Source of the DNA: Pseudoalteromonas rubra
GTDB lineage: Bacteria > Pseudomonadota > Gammaproteobacteria > Enterobacterales > Alteromonadaceae
Assembly: GCF_000967655.1 (NCBI RefSeq)
Contig: NZ_JXYA01000016.1
Span: 248,001-312,000 of the forward strand
Length of the DNA: 64,000 nucleotides
Direction: 5' to 3'
Position numbers and translations under genes: made by a program. Under the pieces are notes generated by a model that saw only the letters and a program-made list of their open reading frames with translations, did not search any database and had not been told where the DNA came from. Position 1 is the stretch's first letter; each line of letters starts with the position of its first letter. Positions 52,721-63,613 of the stretch are shown piece after piece.

Positions 52721-55576
52721 TTAGAAGCTATAGTTAAACCCTAAGAAGTACTGGCGACCGAACTCTTTGTACTCGCCGGTTGCCAATGCCGTACCATAGT
52801 TAGTGGTGTTTGGCTCATCGGTCAGGTTATTGATTTGCAATACAGCCTGCAGGCCATTGTCAAAGTCATAAGTACCCTGCCAGTCAACCACTGTGTATTC
52901 ATCCGCCCACGCCAAAGATGAACCACCTGGTGATGCGCCTTCATAAACGTATTCATCACGATAACGTACGTTCAGGTGCGTGGTAAATGCATCGATATTC
53001 CAGAAAATCGTCGCACTCCAGACATTTTTAGACAAACCAGGCATAGGTAGCTGCTGATCCGGGAAGTTACCACCACCATCAACCGTTGTTTCACTCTCGG
53101 TGTATGAATAGTTAGCGTTAAAGCCTAGACCAGAGAAAACACCTGGTAGATTGTCAAACATAGTGGTATACGCCAGCTCGACGCCACGGATATAGCCACC
53201 CTGATCATTGTTTTGAGTTGTCTGGTACTGACCCGCTACAAAACCTTCTGGCACTTCAAGACCAATTGTATCCCAGTCAACTTCGCCTTCCTGATAAGTG
53301 ATGCTCTCAATCAGCGACTCAATGTCTTTCCAGAAAACGGCTGCAACGAACGCACCACCATCTTCAAAATAACGCTCATATGATAAATCAAACTGAGTTG
53401 CTCGGAACGGGTCCAGGTTTGGATTACCTTTTGACCAAACATTGTAACGCGGACTCTCACCATCATTGGCTGTATCAGCCCAAGAACCTGCTCCACCACG
53501 CAATTGATACACAGGCGGACGACCCATTACTTTCGCAGCAGCAAAGCGTATCTGATCTTCGTCAGTCACACGGAAGTTAAGGTTCAAAGACGGTAATGTA
53601 TCTGTGTATTCAGGTCCGTATTCAACATTACGGTAATCCGTACGTGCAACCCCGTTATCGTCAACAATGGTATCACCTACTTCATCACCTTGGATCTGCT
53701 GAATACCCACTGATTTAGTATCTGTTCTGACAACGCGTACACCGAAGTTACCTGTGACCGGGATATCACCAATTTCAGTATCTATGTTAGCCATCACATA
53801 ACCGGCCAAGACTTCTTCCTTAACGGCGCCACTTTCGATCAGGGTCCAGTTATGCTCCCAAGTTTGCTGCGCGTCATAATTGCCCGGACCAAATACCGCG
53901 TCGGCAATGCCCATCAAGTCTAGCTCAAGATAATTGAATCCTCGGGTATGCTCAACCGTAACAAAGCCATCCAGAGAATGTGGCACACAGGTGTGGTTTT
54001 GGTGGTTAAACTCACACCCTTTGTTGGTAACAATGGTACCATCTGGCATTTTGTAGCCATTCTGGCCTTCACGCGCGCCCCAGCGGAATGTTGAACGCTG
54101 ATCGGTAAACTCTCGGTCTGACCAGCGGGCACCTACTTCAATAGAAGAGATAAACCCAGCTTCAACATGGTACTTAAAGTCTACTTTAAAGCTGTCAAGT
54201 TCATCTGTGTATCTGTGTGGGAACTGCTCCCAGTCACCCAGGCGCATGTTAGACAGATCTGTGTAGCTATCACCTAAAGTCAACAGGGGTGAGTTTTTCT
54301 CTTGCTGTGCAAAAGAGAAGGTCTGATTGCGCATTTCCTGCCAGGTTTCGACCAAAGTGCCATCGACAGTTGCATTTCCAAACTCATAGGCGTGCATAGA
54401 TGCGATTACATCACGGCGCGTTTTTTCACCTTCACTGTGTGCAAAGTCCAGTCTAAGTTCCCACTTATCTGTCACATACTCTAAGTCCAGACCAAAACTA
54501 TCGGTGGTAGAATCGGTAGACTGGTCTTCTGAGCGCATTTCAACCCAAGGACCGTTGGGGTCAGTGATAACAACATCACCAGCGACAAGGAAACCATCTT
54601 TTACGACCGCATTGTTAAGCGAGTATAGCGAGCCTAAGTTTTTCTCGAACCCTTCAATGTTCAAACCGCTTTTACGATCTTCAGATTCAAACTCAGAACG
54701 GAAATAGTCAAATTGTACTTTAAGGGCGTCTGTAGGCTGGTAGACCAAGGTGCTCATCAGGCCCAAACGCTCATCCGAACCTTTCGCTGAGCGAACCTGA
54801 TAACCATTAACAGAACGTTCTTCTGTGCCATCGCCATCAAAGTCTTGTGAGCGTTTTGGCGCATGCGCTGAAACGTCAATCGCATTGTTTGGTTGGTTTA
54901 AGAAAGCCGCACCAATACCAAAGCCTAAAGTCTCATCAAGGAATTTACCCTGATAAGAGAAACTAATACGCTCACCACTTGAATCGGCGCCGACATCAGA
55001 TGCCGCATCATTATATGAGTAACGAACCGATGAGTTAAAGTTGTGCTGCTCTTTCGCCTCAAGCGGGTTCACTGTTTTCAGCTCAACCGTGGCTGCAACA
55101 CCACCTTCAACTAAAGAGGCCTTTGGCGACTTGTATACCGCAGCCTGATTGATAAGCTCAGACGGGTACTGGTCAAATGAAATCCAGCGACTACCTGCAG
55201 TATAACCACTGGTGCTGGCCTGTTCACGGCCATTGAGCGTAGTCTGAATAAAGTCACCATTCATACCACGGATATTCAGCTGAGATGACTGACCACTTGC
55301 GCGTACCGCTGTAACGCCGGGCAAACGGCTCAGGGAGTCTGCAATGGAAACATCGGGCAAAGATGCCAGGTCACCGGCATCAACGACTTCTGCTACAGTG
55401 TCGCTGTAACGCTTTTTATCGATTGACGCGATGATACTGCGAGAGATACCGCGTACCTCGATCACTTCAACGTCTTCTTGCTTTACTGCTTTCTCTTCTT
55501 CTGCAACGACCGAAAAGTGGCTAACGCCAGCGGCCATAAGCGCAACTGTTAGCATGCTTGGTTTGAACATAGACAT
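52721..55576 (-). CDS. TonB-dependent receptor for maltodextrin/starch
   Basis: 951 residues, longer than the 798-residue sucrose-locus receptor. The signal peptide ends VVAEEEK. A TonB box follows (EVIEVRGISRSIIASIDKKR), and the plug has VDAGDLASLPDVSIADSLSR and MNGDFIQTTLNGREQAS. The barrel ends with the usual final Phe (FLGFNYSF). Together with the halogenase-like protein, alpha-amylase and glucoamylase it forms a starch uptake locus. A MalR-type operator (55729-55742) lies 153 bp upstream. It likely moves maltodextrins through the outer membrane using TonB. Confidence 0.92.
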   Translation of the reverse strand: MSMFKPSMLTVALMAAGVSHFSVVAEEEKAVKQEDVEVIEVRGISRSIIASIDKKRYSDTVAEVVDAGDLASLPDVSIADSLSRLPGVTAVRASGQSSQLNIRGMNGDFIQTTLNGREQASTSGYTAGSRWISFDQYPSELINQAAVYKSPKASLVEGGVAATVELKTVNPLEAKEQHNFNSSVRYSYNDAASDVGADSSGERISFSYQGKFLDETLGFGIGAAFLNQPNNAIDVSAHAPKRSQDFDGDGTEERSVNGYQVRSAKGSDERLGLMSTLVYQPTDALKVQFDYFRSEFESEDRKSGLNIEGFEKNLGSLYSLNNAVVKDGFLVAGDVVITDPNGPWVEMRSEDQSTDSTTDSFGLDLEYVTDKWELRLDFAHSEGEKTRRDVIASMHAYEFGNATVDGTLVETWQEMRNQTFSFAQQEKNSPLLTLGDSYTDLSNMRLGDWEQFPHRYTDELDSFKVDFKYHVEAGFISSIEVGARWSDREFTDQRSTFRWGAREGQNGYKMPDGTIVTNKGCEFNHQNHTCVPHSLDGFVTVEHTRGFNYLELDLMGIADAVFGPGNYDAQQTWEHNWTLIESGAVKEEVLAGYVMANIDTEIGDIPVTGNFGVRVVRTDTKSVGIQQIQGDEVGDTIVDDNGVARTDYRNVEYGPEYTDTLPSLNLNFRVTDEDQIRFAAAKVMGRPPVYQLRGGAGSWADTANDGESPRYNVWSKGNPNLDPFRATQFDLSYERYFEDGGAFVAAVFWKDIESLIESITYQEGEVDWDTIGLEVPEGFVAGQYQTTQNNDQGGYIRGVELAYTTMFDNLPGVFSGLGFNANYSYTESETTVDGGGNFPDQQLPMPGLSKNVWSATIFWNIDAFTTHLNVRYRDEYVYEGASPGGSSLAWADEYTVVDWQGTYDFDNGLQAVLQINNLTDEPNTTNYGTALATGEYKEFGRQYFLGFNYSF

Positions 55577-55728
55577 AGTGTTTTATCCCAATTAACCATT
55601 TTTATGACGCCTAGTTGTTTGTTAATTCGTCACACGGAGTACCGTGGAGCGCTACAACGATTTATCAAGGCGGTAATTTTGTTGTCAGCGGCAATAGTAG
55701 CGCTGCGTTCAACATGCAAACAACTTTA

Positions 55729-55742
55729 TGCATACGTATTCA
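55729..55742. promoter_or_regulatory. MalR-type operator upstream of the starch TonB receptor gene
   Basis: TGCATACGTATTCA, identical to the site upstream of alpha-amylase. It lies 153 bp before the TonB receptor ATG on the side of its promoter. Confidence 0.75.
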
Positions 55743-55952
55743 ACGCAACCCCCCTTTCATTTTGTTCACAGAACATTCACCGCTAATGGCGCTAAGCCAC
55801 TGTTCCCTTTATAAATGTTATCGCAACAATCACAGCATGGACGTCGGGTAATCTCCTTCACTTGAATTTACTAAGTGTTAACTAAATTCAAATATCTGCC
55901 AGTGAAAGCGCCGCAAAATTTTGCTGAACTTTTTAACTCGCCGCTCATTAGG

Positions 55953-55971
55953 TAATTGGTATTACCAATTA
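55953..55971. other. Inverted repeat in the starch control region
   Basis: TAATTGGT (55953-55960) and ACCAATTA (55964-55971) flank ATT. It also contains GGTAAT/ATTACC in a second register. It could be a binding site for a regulator other than the MalR-type repressor, or a short structured element. Confidence 0.35.
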
Positions 55972-56087
55972 ATCTAACTGTAACACAGATAATAAAAGGC
56001 TATGTCAGGCAGGTACATATATTGGTAAACAGTCCCGACAAGTTTGCATAGGCTAATTTATATTAATTCAGTCGCAACTAATTATGC

Positions 56088-56101
56088 TGCATACGTATGC
56101 A
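56088..56101. promoter_or_regulatory. MalR-type operator upstream of the alpha-glucosidase gene
   Basis: TGCATACGTATGCA is a perfect 14-bp palindrome, the most symmetric of the three sites. It lies 207 bp before the alpha-glucosidase start. Confidence 0.78.
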
Positions 56102-56308
56102 GGCTTTTTACTCATATCAGCGCATGCCGTATGCTTTTCGCCATTGTTAATAATACGTGTTGGCGTATCCAGCTTAACCAAAAACCTGACCTCAATTCGT
56201 CTGAGTTGACTACAGTTATTGAGCCACTCAAAACAGAGTGTTGCCAAATGACCTAAGAGGCAGGTTTTTATATACGACAACCCGACTGCACGGCGCAGGA
56301 GAATGTGC

Positions 56309-57931
56309 ATGGCTCAAAAAGAATGGTGGAAAGGCGCGGTAATTTATCAGGTTTACCCTCGCAGCTTTTGTGACACTAATAATGATGGAATTGGCGATAT
56401 TCAGGGGATCATTAGCAAGCTTGACTATATCAAGTCGCTTGGCGTAGATGCCATCTGGGTCTCACCCTTTTTTAAGTCACCGATGAAAGACTTTGGCTAT
56501 GATATCAGCGACTATCGCGATATCGACCCTATGTTTGGAAACCTGGATGACTTTGACGAGCTGATTGATAAAGCACATCAACGCGATATTAAGATCATTA
56601 TTGATCAGGTACTGAGTCATACATCGGATGAGCACCCCTGGTTCAGTGAAAGCCGTATCAGCCAGGATAACCCGAAGGCCGACTGGTATGTGTGGGCAGA
56701 TGCCAAGCCTGATGGCAGCCCGCCGAATAACTGGCTGTCAATTTTTGGTGGAGTTGCCTGGCAATGGGACTCACGCCGTTGTCAGTACTATTTGCACAAC
56801 TTCCTGACCGAGCAACCGGACTTGAACTTCCATAACCCAGACGTGCGTCAGGCTGTGCTGGACAATGTGGAGTTCTGGCTGAAAAAAGGGGTCGATGGCT
56901 TCCGCCTTGATGCGATTAACTTCTGTTTCCATGATGAGCAGTTACGAGACAATCCGGCCAAACCTAAGGAATTGCGCCAGGGTCGCGGCTTTAGCGAAGA
57001 CAACCCTTATGCGTTCCAGTACCATTATTACAACAATACTCAGCCGGAAAACCTCAGCTTTATGGCCGAGATCCGTGCCCTGCTCGACCGTTATCCGGGC
57101 ACTGTGAGTCTGGGCGAGATTTCATCAGAAGATTCTCTTCAGACCATGGCGGAATACACCTCTGGCGGCGACAAACTGCACATGGGCTACAGCTTTGAGT
57201 TACTGACCAAAGACTATAGTGCAAGTTATATTCGTGAAACCGTATCGCGCCTTGAAGCGGTCATGACTGAAGGCTGGCCGTGCTGGGCATTCAGTAATCA
57301 CGACGTTGAGCGCGTTGCGAGTCGCTGGTCTAAAGACGGTAAAACAGTTGATGATCGTCAGGCAAGTATGCTTACCGCCTTGCTCGGCTCTTTACGTGGC
57401 AGCGTGTGTATGTACCAGGGCGAAGAGCTGGGTCTGGGCGAAGCGGATGTTGCCTTTGAAGACTTACAAGACCCCTATGGCATTACGTTCTGGCCTAATT
57501 TTAAAGGTCGTGATGGCTGCAGAACACCCATGCCGTGGGATACTCAGCTGGGACATGCAGGTTTTACTGAAGGCAAGCCCTGGCTGCCGGTTTCGCCAGC
57601 GCATCAGCTTCGAGCGGTCTCTGAGCAAGCCGACACGGCGGACTCAGTGCTAAGTCGCTATCAGGCGTTTATGGCCTGGCGTAATACGATGCCTGAACTA
57701 CAGGTCGGTGATATTGAGTTTATTGATACTCCGGAACCGGTACTGGCATTTTATCGCCGTCATCAGGGCAAGACTTTGTTGTGCGCATTTAACCTCAGCG
57801 AGCAACCTGCACAATTGGCGATAACACTTGCAGAGCATGCTCAGCATCTGGAAATCGTTCACCATAATGGTCACTATGAGGACAGCCAGCTATCCCTGCC
57901 CGGATTTGGCTGCTACTTTGCTTCATTGTAA
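56309..57931 (+). CDS. Cytoplasmic alpha-glucosidase/oligo-1,6-glucosidase (GH13)
   Basis: 540 residues from the ATG at 56309, seven bases after AGGAG; the ATG at 56303 is too close. It reads MAQKEWWKGAVIYQVYPRSF. The catalytic residues are Asp201 in GVDGFRLDAINF, Glu270 in VSLGEISSED and Asp332 in AFSNHDVERV. There is no signal peptide, so it acts in the cytoplasm on imported maltose or maltodextrins, consistent with the oligo-1,6-glucosidase and alpha-glucosidase branch of GH13. A perfect palindromic operator lies 207 bp upstream. Confidence 0.93.
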   Translation: MAQKEWWKGAVIYQVYPRSFCDTNNDGIGDIQGIISKLDYIKSLGVDAIWVSPFFKSPMKDFGYDISDYRDIDPMFGNLDDFDELIDKAHQRDIKIIIDQVLSHTSDEHPWFSESRISQDNPKADWYVWADAKPDGSPPNNWLSIFGGVAWQWDSRRCQYYLHNFLTEQPDLNFHNPDVRQAVLDNVEFWLKKGVDGFRLDAINFCFHDEQLRDNPAKPKELRQGRGFSEDNPYAFQYHYYNNTQPENLSFMAEIRALLDRYPGTVSLGEISSEDSLQTMAEYTSGGDKLHMGYSFELLTKDYSASYIRETVSRLEAVMTEGWPCWAFSNHDVERVASRWSKDGKTVDDRQASMLTALLGSLRGSVCMYQGEELGLGEADVAFEDLQDPYGITFWPNFKGRDGCRTPMPWDTQLGHAGFTEGKPWLPVSPAHQLRAVSEQADTADSVLSRYQAFMAWRNTMPELQVGDIEFIDTPEPVLAFYRRHQGKTLLCAFNLSEQPAQLAITLAEHAQHLEIVHHNGHYEDSQLSLPGFGCYFASL

Positions 57932-57941
57932 CCCCTTGAAC

Positions 57942-57965
57942 AAAAGCCCCGACATCGGGGCTTTT
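57942..57965. terminator. Bidirectional intrinsic terminator between alpha-glucosidase and EAL genes
   Basis: AAAAGCCCCGA (57942-57952) pairs with TCGGGGCTTTT (57955-57965), a strong GC-rich stem with flanking A and T runs, between convergent genes. Confidence 0.87.
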
Positions 57966-57986
57966 TATCGCCCATTCCATGAATCT

Positions 57987-59570
57987 CTAGCAAATTTGCT
58001 TCAATTCGTGAATGGGCATCGCTTTATAATAATACCAGCCCTGATGAGTTGTGACCCCCTGGCGGGATAAATATTCAGCCTGATGCGCGGTCTCCACCCC
58101 TTCTGCTATCAGTTTTTTATCAAGCTTATTGGCCATTTCAATCACGGCATTGAGTACGGGAGATTGCAGGTTGTCCATGCCGATGGATGCAACAAAGGTT
58201 TGGTCAATTTTCAGCAAATCAATGGAAAAACTCTGTAAATAGTGCAGCCCGCTGTAGCCCGTCCCAAAATCGTCTATCGCTATCTCAACGCCCTGCTCTA
58301 CCAGGGATTGCAGCACCGAGTGTATCTGTGCCTGAGATAGCACGTCGCGCTCGGTCAGCTCTATCGTAAGCTGAGGGATAACTTCATTGGCTTGATGTAG
58401 CATCTTAAGGTAATCCGGACAGGTCAGCAGGTAGCCGTTTACGTTAAAAGAGACTTTAAAATTGTGTCTGCTCTGCACAATGGTGCGCAACTCACTCAGC
58501 GCCTTTTCAATCTGGTAGACGGACAATTCCTGAATACTGCCATCGCGCTCCGCTTCCGGTATGAAATAGGCCGGACTCAGCTCGCCTTCAAGGGGATGTT
58601 GCCAGCGGATCAATACCTCAACCCCAACAACCTCGCGGGTGGTCGCATCAACCAGAGGCTGATAGACGTTAAACAGCTCCTGCCGGCTTATCGCGCCCAG
58701 CAAGAGTGCACGACTGCTCAATACGCGGCGGTCATAATGGTTTAACAACATAGTTAACCCCACCAAAGAGGCGCAATAGAGCAGCAGCAGAGTAAGCAGC
58801 CATACCGGCTTAATGGTAGACAACTGTTTTGCATCGCTGGCAACCATAATGGTCAGTTGCGGCAAAGCGGCCAGTGGACGGGCAAAAATATATTTTTGTG
58901 TGCCGTCATCAAAGCCTCCTTCAAACTCCGTCTCGTCACGCATCGGAAATATCACCTCACCCAGCGGCAAGGTGTATTGCCCGCGCAAAAAAATGGGCAC
59001 GCCTGTGTCGCCGTCAAGCAATGCGATAAAGGCCAGGTTTTTATGCCGGGTAATGTCCAGTGTATCGCTCAGCCAGCTGGTTGGCAGCAATGCATTCACC
59101 TCAAAGCCGTCGCTGCGCGTACGCGCCAGTACAAACGCAGGTACTTGTAAAAAGTCCGTGATGATCGGGCCGTGGTATCTCAGCCCGGGTTGTTTGATAG
59201 GCTCGGTCGTTTGCACAGCGGGCTCCAGCCGGCCAAAAGAGTTACACAACAAGCGCCCGGACTGATCAACGATCCCAATCTCACTCAAGGCAGGATTAAC
59301 AAACACCTGCTCTCGCATCAAAGAAATCGTGCGGCCATCACACGCCTGATTAAGTTGCTCTGCTTGCTTAAGAAAACGATCTATGTTTCGCAGCTGGGTG
59401 TCCAGTTCAAGCCTGATCAGCTCTGAAGCGGCTTGGACGGATTGCTTAGCGGCATCTTTTTGTTGCACATAAACAAAAATTGCCAGTAAACCAAACAGTA
59501 AGGAGCTGATCAACCAGGCAACAACGATGTTTTTAATACGATCGGTCAAGGAGTGATTACCCTGAGTCAA
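57987..59570 (-). CDS. EAL-domain cyclic-di-GMP phosphodiesterase with CSS-like periplasmic domain
   Basis: 527 residues from a TTG start with GGAG seven bases upstream. Two transmembrane helices (about 13-33 and 238-258) bracket a periplasmic domain with cysteines in NQACDGRTI and LLCNSFG, like the CSS-motif domain of bacterial EAL sensors. The EAL domain (about 275-525) has VGVEVLIRWQHP, where the signature EAL reads EVL. The other active-site motifs are present: IDDFGTGYSGLHYLQSFSID, then AEGVETAHQAEYLSRQG. The substituted Ala to Val is tolerated in known active members. It should hydrolyse cyclic-di-GMP; redox control through the cysteine pair is a possibility. Confidence 0.9.
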   Translation of the reverse strand: MTQGNHSLTDRIKNIVVAWLISSLLFGLLAIFVYVQQKDAAKQSVQAASELIRLELDTQLRNIDRFLKQAEQLNQACDGRTISLMREQVFVNPALSEIGIVDQSGRLLCNSFGRLEPAVQTTEPIKQPGLRYHGPIITDFLQVPAFVLARTRSDGFEVNALLPTSWLSDTLDITRHKNLAFIALLDGDTGVPIFLRGQYTLPLGEVIFPMRDETEFEGGFDDGTQKYIFARPLAALPQLTIMVASDAKQLSTIKPVWLLTLLLLYCASLVGLTMLLNHYDRRVLSSRALLLGAISRQELFNVYQPLVDATTREVVGVEVLIRWQHPLEGELSPAYFIPEAERDGSIQELSVYQIEKALSELRTIVQSRHNFKVSFNVNGYLLTCPDYLKMLHQANEVIPQLTIELTERDVLSQAQIHSVLQSLVEQGVEIAIDDFGTGYSGLHYLQSFSIDLLKIDQTFVASIGMDNLQSPVLNAVIEMANKLDKKLIAEGVETAHQAEYLSRQGVTTHQGWYYYKAMPIHELKQIC

Positions 59571-59637
59571 CTTCGCACTCCAAACTCAAATACAAAGGCC
59601 AGATGGTAAAACAGCTAAATGAAGTTTTTATGACAAA

Positions 59638-59661
59638 AAACCCCGGCTTGCGCCAGGGTTT
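59638..59661 (-). terminator. Intrinsic terminator of ihfA/pheT/pheS transcript
   Basis: AAACCC (59638-59643) and GGC (59645-59647) pair with GCC (59652-59654) and GGGTTT (59656-59661) around a TTGC loop, with one mismatch. Read leftward it is followed by a T run, about 75 bases past the ihfA stop. Confidence 0.75.
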
Positions 59662-59737
59662 CTTAATTATCAGACAGATAGCCTATGAGCACCTCAGGAA
59701 AAGCTCCCTGAGGTTAACTACTTAGCACACTGCGTGA

Positions 59738-60037
59738 TCACAGGTTTTTGCTGGTTCCTACTTCTACACGTGTCTTTAACTTCTGACCAGGTCTGAAAGT
59801 TACAACACGACGTGCCGAGATGGGAATATCTTCACCAGTTTTAGGGTTACGACCTGGGCGTTCTTTCTTATCGCGCAGATCGAAATTACCAAAACCGGAC
59901 AGCTTTACCTGCTCTCCACTTTCCAGCGCTGAGCGGATTTCTTCAAAAAACGCTTCAACTAAGTCTTTGGCATCCTTTTTATTTATCCCCAATTTCTCAA
60001 ATAGGTGTTCAGCTATGTCGGCTTTAGTAAGCGCCAT
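59738..60037 (-). CDS. ihfA: Integration host factor subunit alpha
   Basis: 99 residues, the usual size. The start [20 protein letters not shown], then the DNA-binding arm [20 protein letters not shown] and the proline that inserts between base pairs in this arm, identify IHF-alpha rather than HU. It pairs with IHF-beta to bend DNA in recombination, replication and transcription. It lies two bases after the pheT stop; pheS-pheT-ihfA is a conserved gammaproteobacterial operon. Confidence 0.97.
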   Translation of the reverse strand: MALTKADIAEHLFEKLGINKKDAKDLVEAFFEEIRSALESGEQVKLSGFGNFDLRDKKERPGRNPKTGEDIPISARRVVTFRPGQKLKTRVEVGTSKNL

Positions 60038-60039
60038 AT

Positions 60040-62427
60040 CTAGTCCCTCAACGATGCATTAAATTGTTTGGCCAATTCGGCCACCACGATTTCTACAGTG
60101 TCGTTGATGTCTTTCTCTTCGAGCGTTCTATCAACGGCTTGCAGTGTTAGAGCAATGGCTAAACTCTTATAACCAGGCTCAATACCTTTGCCCTTATACA
60201 CATCGAATAAGTTTAGGTCAACTAATTGATTTCCGCCAACTTTCTCAATGCTTTCTAAAATATCGCCTATTTTTACATCATCTGCAACTAAAATAGCAAT
60301 ATCACGGCGATTTGACGGGAATTTCGAGATACTAACCGCTTCTGGAAGCTGTCGCTGAGCGATTGCCGCTGTTTCAACTTCAAAAACATACGCGGTTTCA
60401 TTTAGATCCAATGACTTTTGCAGTTGTGGATGCACCGCACCAATAAAGCCGACTTGCTCGCCGTTAGCATAGATTGCCGCCGACTGACCAGGATGTAGCC
60501 CATCACATGCCTGTGCTTTAAAGCTGAAACGCGCTTTATCGTTACACAGAGCCAGTAATGCCTCAACGTCTCCTTTCACATCAAAGAAGTCGGTTTTACG
60601 GCTTGCAATACCCCAATGTTCATTATGGGTATTACCATAAACAACGCCGCCAATGACCGGCGTTTGACGAACGCCGTTTTCTGCAGTTTCATCTTTAATG
60701 AACTTCAGGCCGTGCTCAAACAAACGAATACGTGACTGCTGACGGTTTTGGTTATACGCCACCGCATTTAGCAATCCTGGCATTAGGCTCACGCGCATTG
60801 CCGACATTTCAACAGAAATTGGGTGAGGCAATACCAGTGCGTCACTTTCAGGGTGTAACAGCTGTTGTTTCTTCGGATCAACAAAGCTGTAGGTGATCGC
60901 TTCCTGATAACCACGTGCAACCAGTTCATTGCGCAGGCGAGAAACCGGTAAACGCGCTTCCTGATGGTCGGTCATCTTTAACGCCGCTGTCGGGGCAACG
61001 TTTGGAATGTTGTTGTAACCAAACACGCGTGCAACTTCTTCAATCAGATCTTCTTCAATGCTGATATCAAAGCGGTAGCTTGGTACCGTGGCTGTCCAGC
61101 TGTCGTTGGCAAAGGTCACATCCAGACCCAAACGCGTCAGAATGTCTGTCACTTTGCTGTCTTCAATATGGTAGCCGATAACGCGGTCTAGACGTGCGCG
61201 ACGAAGCGTTACTGATTTTGCTTCTGGCAAATCTGACTCAGACACCGCTTCGACCACAGGACCTGCCTGTCCGCCCGCAATCTCAAGTAGCAACGCCGTT
61301 GCGCGCTCCATAGCATCACGTTGCAGCTGATAATCAACGCCACGCTCGTAGCGGTGTGATGCATCGGTATGCAGGCCATAGCTACGTGCCTGACCGGCAA
61401 TCGCTAAAGGACTGAAGAATGCACTTTCAAGCAAGATGTCTGTAGTGCCTTCTTTAACACCTGAGTTTTCACCACCGAAGATACCGGCCATCGCCAGTGC
61501 TTTGTTGTGATCGGCAATAACCAGCGTGCTTGGCTTCAGCTTGGCCGTATTGCCATCAAGCAATACCAGCTCTTCGTTTTCTGCTGCGCTGCGTACTTTA
61601 ATCCCACCTTCAATGGCATTCAAGTCAAAGGCATGCATTGGGTGGCCCAGCTCAAGCAGCACATAGTTGGTAATATCAACAACCGGATCGATTGAACGAA
61701 TACCCGAGCGACGTAGTTTTTCAACCATCCATAATGGCGTCACCGCATCCAGGTTAATGCCCTTAACCACACGGCCAAGGTAACGAGGACAAGCCTGGCT
61801 GTTCACCAGTTCAATCTCAATTTTGTCATCAATAGTAGGTTCAACGGCCGGGATAGCCAGCTCATTGACATCAATACCATTTAATACGCCGACTTCGCGC
61901 GCCAGGCCTTTAATGCCCAGACAATCACTGCGGTTTGCAGTCAGGTCAACGTCGATGGTCACATCGTCAAGGTTGAAGTATTCGCGGATGTTTTGGCCAA
62001 TTTGTGCATCAGCTGGTAACTCTAAAATACCATCTGAGCTTTCTGCCATACCCAGCTCTTCAAACGCACACAGCATGCCGTGTGAAGGCTGGCCGCGTAA
62101 TTTTGCTTTTTTGATCTTAAAGCCGCCTGGCAAAACTGCACCGACTTTGGCCACAGCTACTTTCAGGCCCGCACGACAGTTTGCCGCACCACAGACGATG
62201 TCCAGCAGCTCGTCTTCGCCAACGTTTACTTTGGTTACACGCAGTTTGTCTGCATCCGGGTGCTGACCACACTCAACTACTTCACCAATAACCACGCCAT
62301 CAAAATCACCTGCAACCGGGTCGACACCGTCGACTTCCAGACCGGCCATTGATAGCTGTTCAGATAGAGCCTCGGTATCAATCGCAGGATTAACCCATTC
62401 TCTTAACCACTTTTCACTAAATTTCAT
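60040..62427 (-). CDS. pheT: Phenylalanyl-tRNA synthetase beta subunit
   Basis: 795 residues, as expected. It has the N-terminal tRNA-binding (EMAP-like) domain ([20 protein letters not shown], then [19 protein letters not shown]), the B3/B4 editing region and the B5 domain, and a C-terminal anticodon-binding ferredoxin-like fold ([14 protein letters not shown]). With PheS it charges tRNA-Phe. It follows pheS by 13 bp on the same strand. Confidence 0.98.
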   Translation of the reverse strand: MKFSEKWLREWVNPAIDTEALSEQLSMAGLEVDGVDPVAGDFDGVVIGEVVECGQHPDADKLRVTKVNVGEDELLDIVCGAANCRAGLKVAVAKVGAVLPGGFKIKKAKLRGQPSHGMLCAFEELGMAESSDGILELPADAQIGQNIREYFNLDDVTIDVDLTANRSDCLGIKGLAREVGVLNGIDVNELAIPAVEPTIDDKIEIELVNSQACPRYLGRVVKGINLDAVTPLWMVEKLRRSGIRSIDPVVDITNYVLLELGHPMHAFDLNAIEGGIKVRSAAENEELVLLDGNTAKLKPSTLVIADHNKALAMAGIFGGENSGVKEGTTDILLESAFFSPLAIAGQARSYGLHTDASHRYERGVDYQLQRDAMERATALLLEIAGGQAGPVVEAVSESDLPEAKSVTLRRARLDRVIGYHIEDSKVTDILTRLGLDVTFANDSWTATVPSYRFDISIEEDLIEEVARVFGYNNIPNVAPTAALKMTDHQEARLPVSRLRNELVARGYQEAITYSFVDPKKQQLLHPESDALVLPHPISVEMSAMRVSLMPGLLNAVAYNQNRQQSRIRLFEHGLKFIKDETAENGVRQTPVIGGVVYGNTHNEHWGIASRKTDFFDVKGDVEALLALCNDKARFSFKAQACDGLHPGQSAAIYANGEQVGFIGAVHPQLQKSLDLNETAYVFEVETAAIAQRQLPEAVSISKFPSNRRDIAILVADDVKIGDILESIEKVGGNQLVDLNLFDVYKGKGIEPGYKSLAIALTLQAVDRTLEEKDINDTVEIVVAELAKQFNASLRD

Positions 62428-62440
62428 TGTTGTATCGCTC

Positions 62441-63454
<1,014 letters not shown>

Positions 63455-63465
63455 TCATTGAATCG

Positions 63466-63471
63466 ATTATA
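63466..63471 (-). promoter_or_regulatory. Possible -10 element of the pheS operon
   Basis: TATAAT on the minus strand lies about 45 bp upstream of the pheS start. No strong -35 hexamer is at the expected distance, so it is only a candidate. Confidence 0.3.
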
Positions 63472-63613
63472 ATAACTGAAACAACGGGGCAGATTCTAGC
63501 CCAAATTGGGAGCTTTTCTTGGTCAATTTACGGGTTGTTAGTTGATTTTGGGCCGGTTTGAGGTTTTAGGTGGAATTTGTGACGCAGACGCTCAAAAATT
63601 CCACAGCCAATGG

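Larger units (their letters stand above)
55577..56308. other. Divergent 730-bp control region of the starch locus
   Basis: No gene is supported. The region lies between the leftward TonB receptor and the rightward alpha-glucosidase. It holds two MalR-type operators (55729-55742 and 56088-56101) and an inverted repeat TAATTGGT-ATT-ACCAATTA (55953-55971) that might bind another regulator. The rest is AT-rich without clear promoter hexamers. Open frames of 60-78 codons here have no ribosome sites and look random. Confidence 0.7.

Noticed and set aside
56044-56256. 70-codon frame in the starch control region
   Set aside because: It overlaps the perfect MalR-type operator, has no Shine-Dalgarno sequence and shows no family features.
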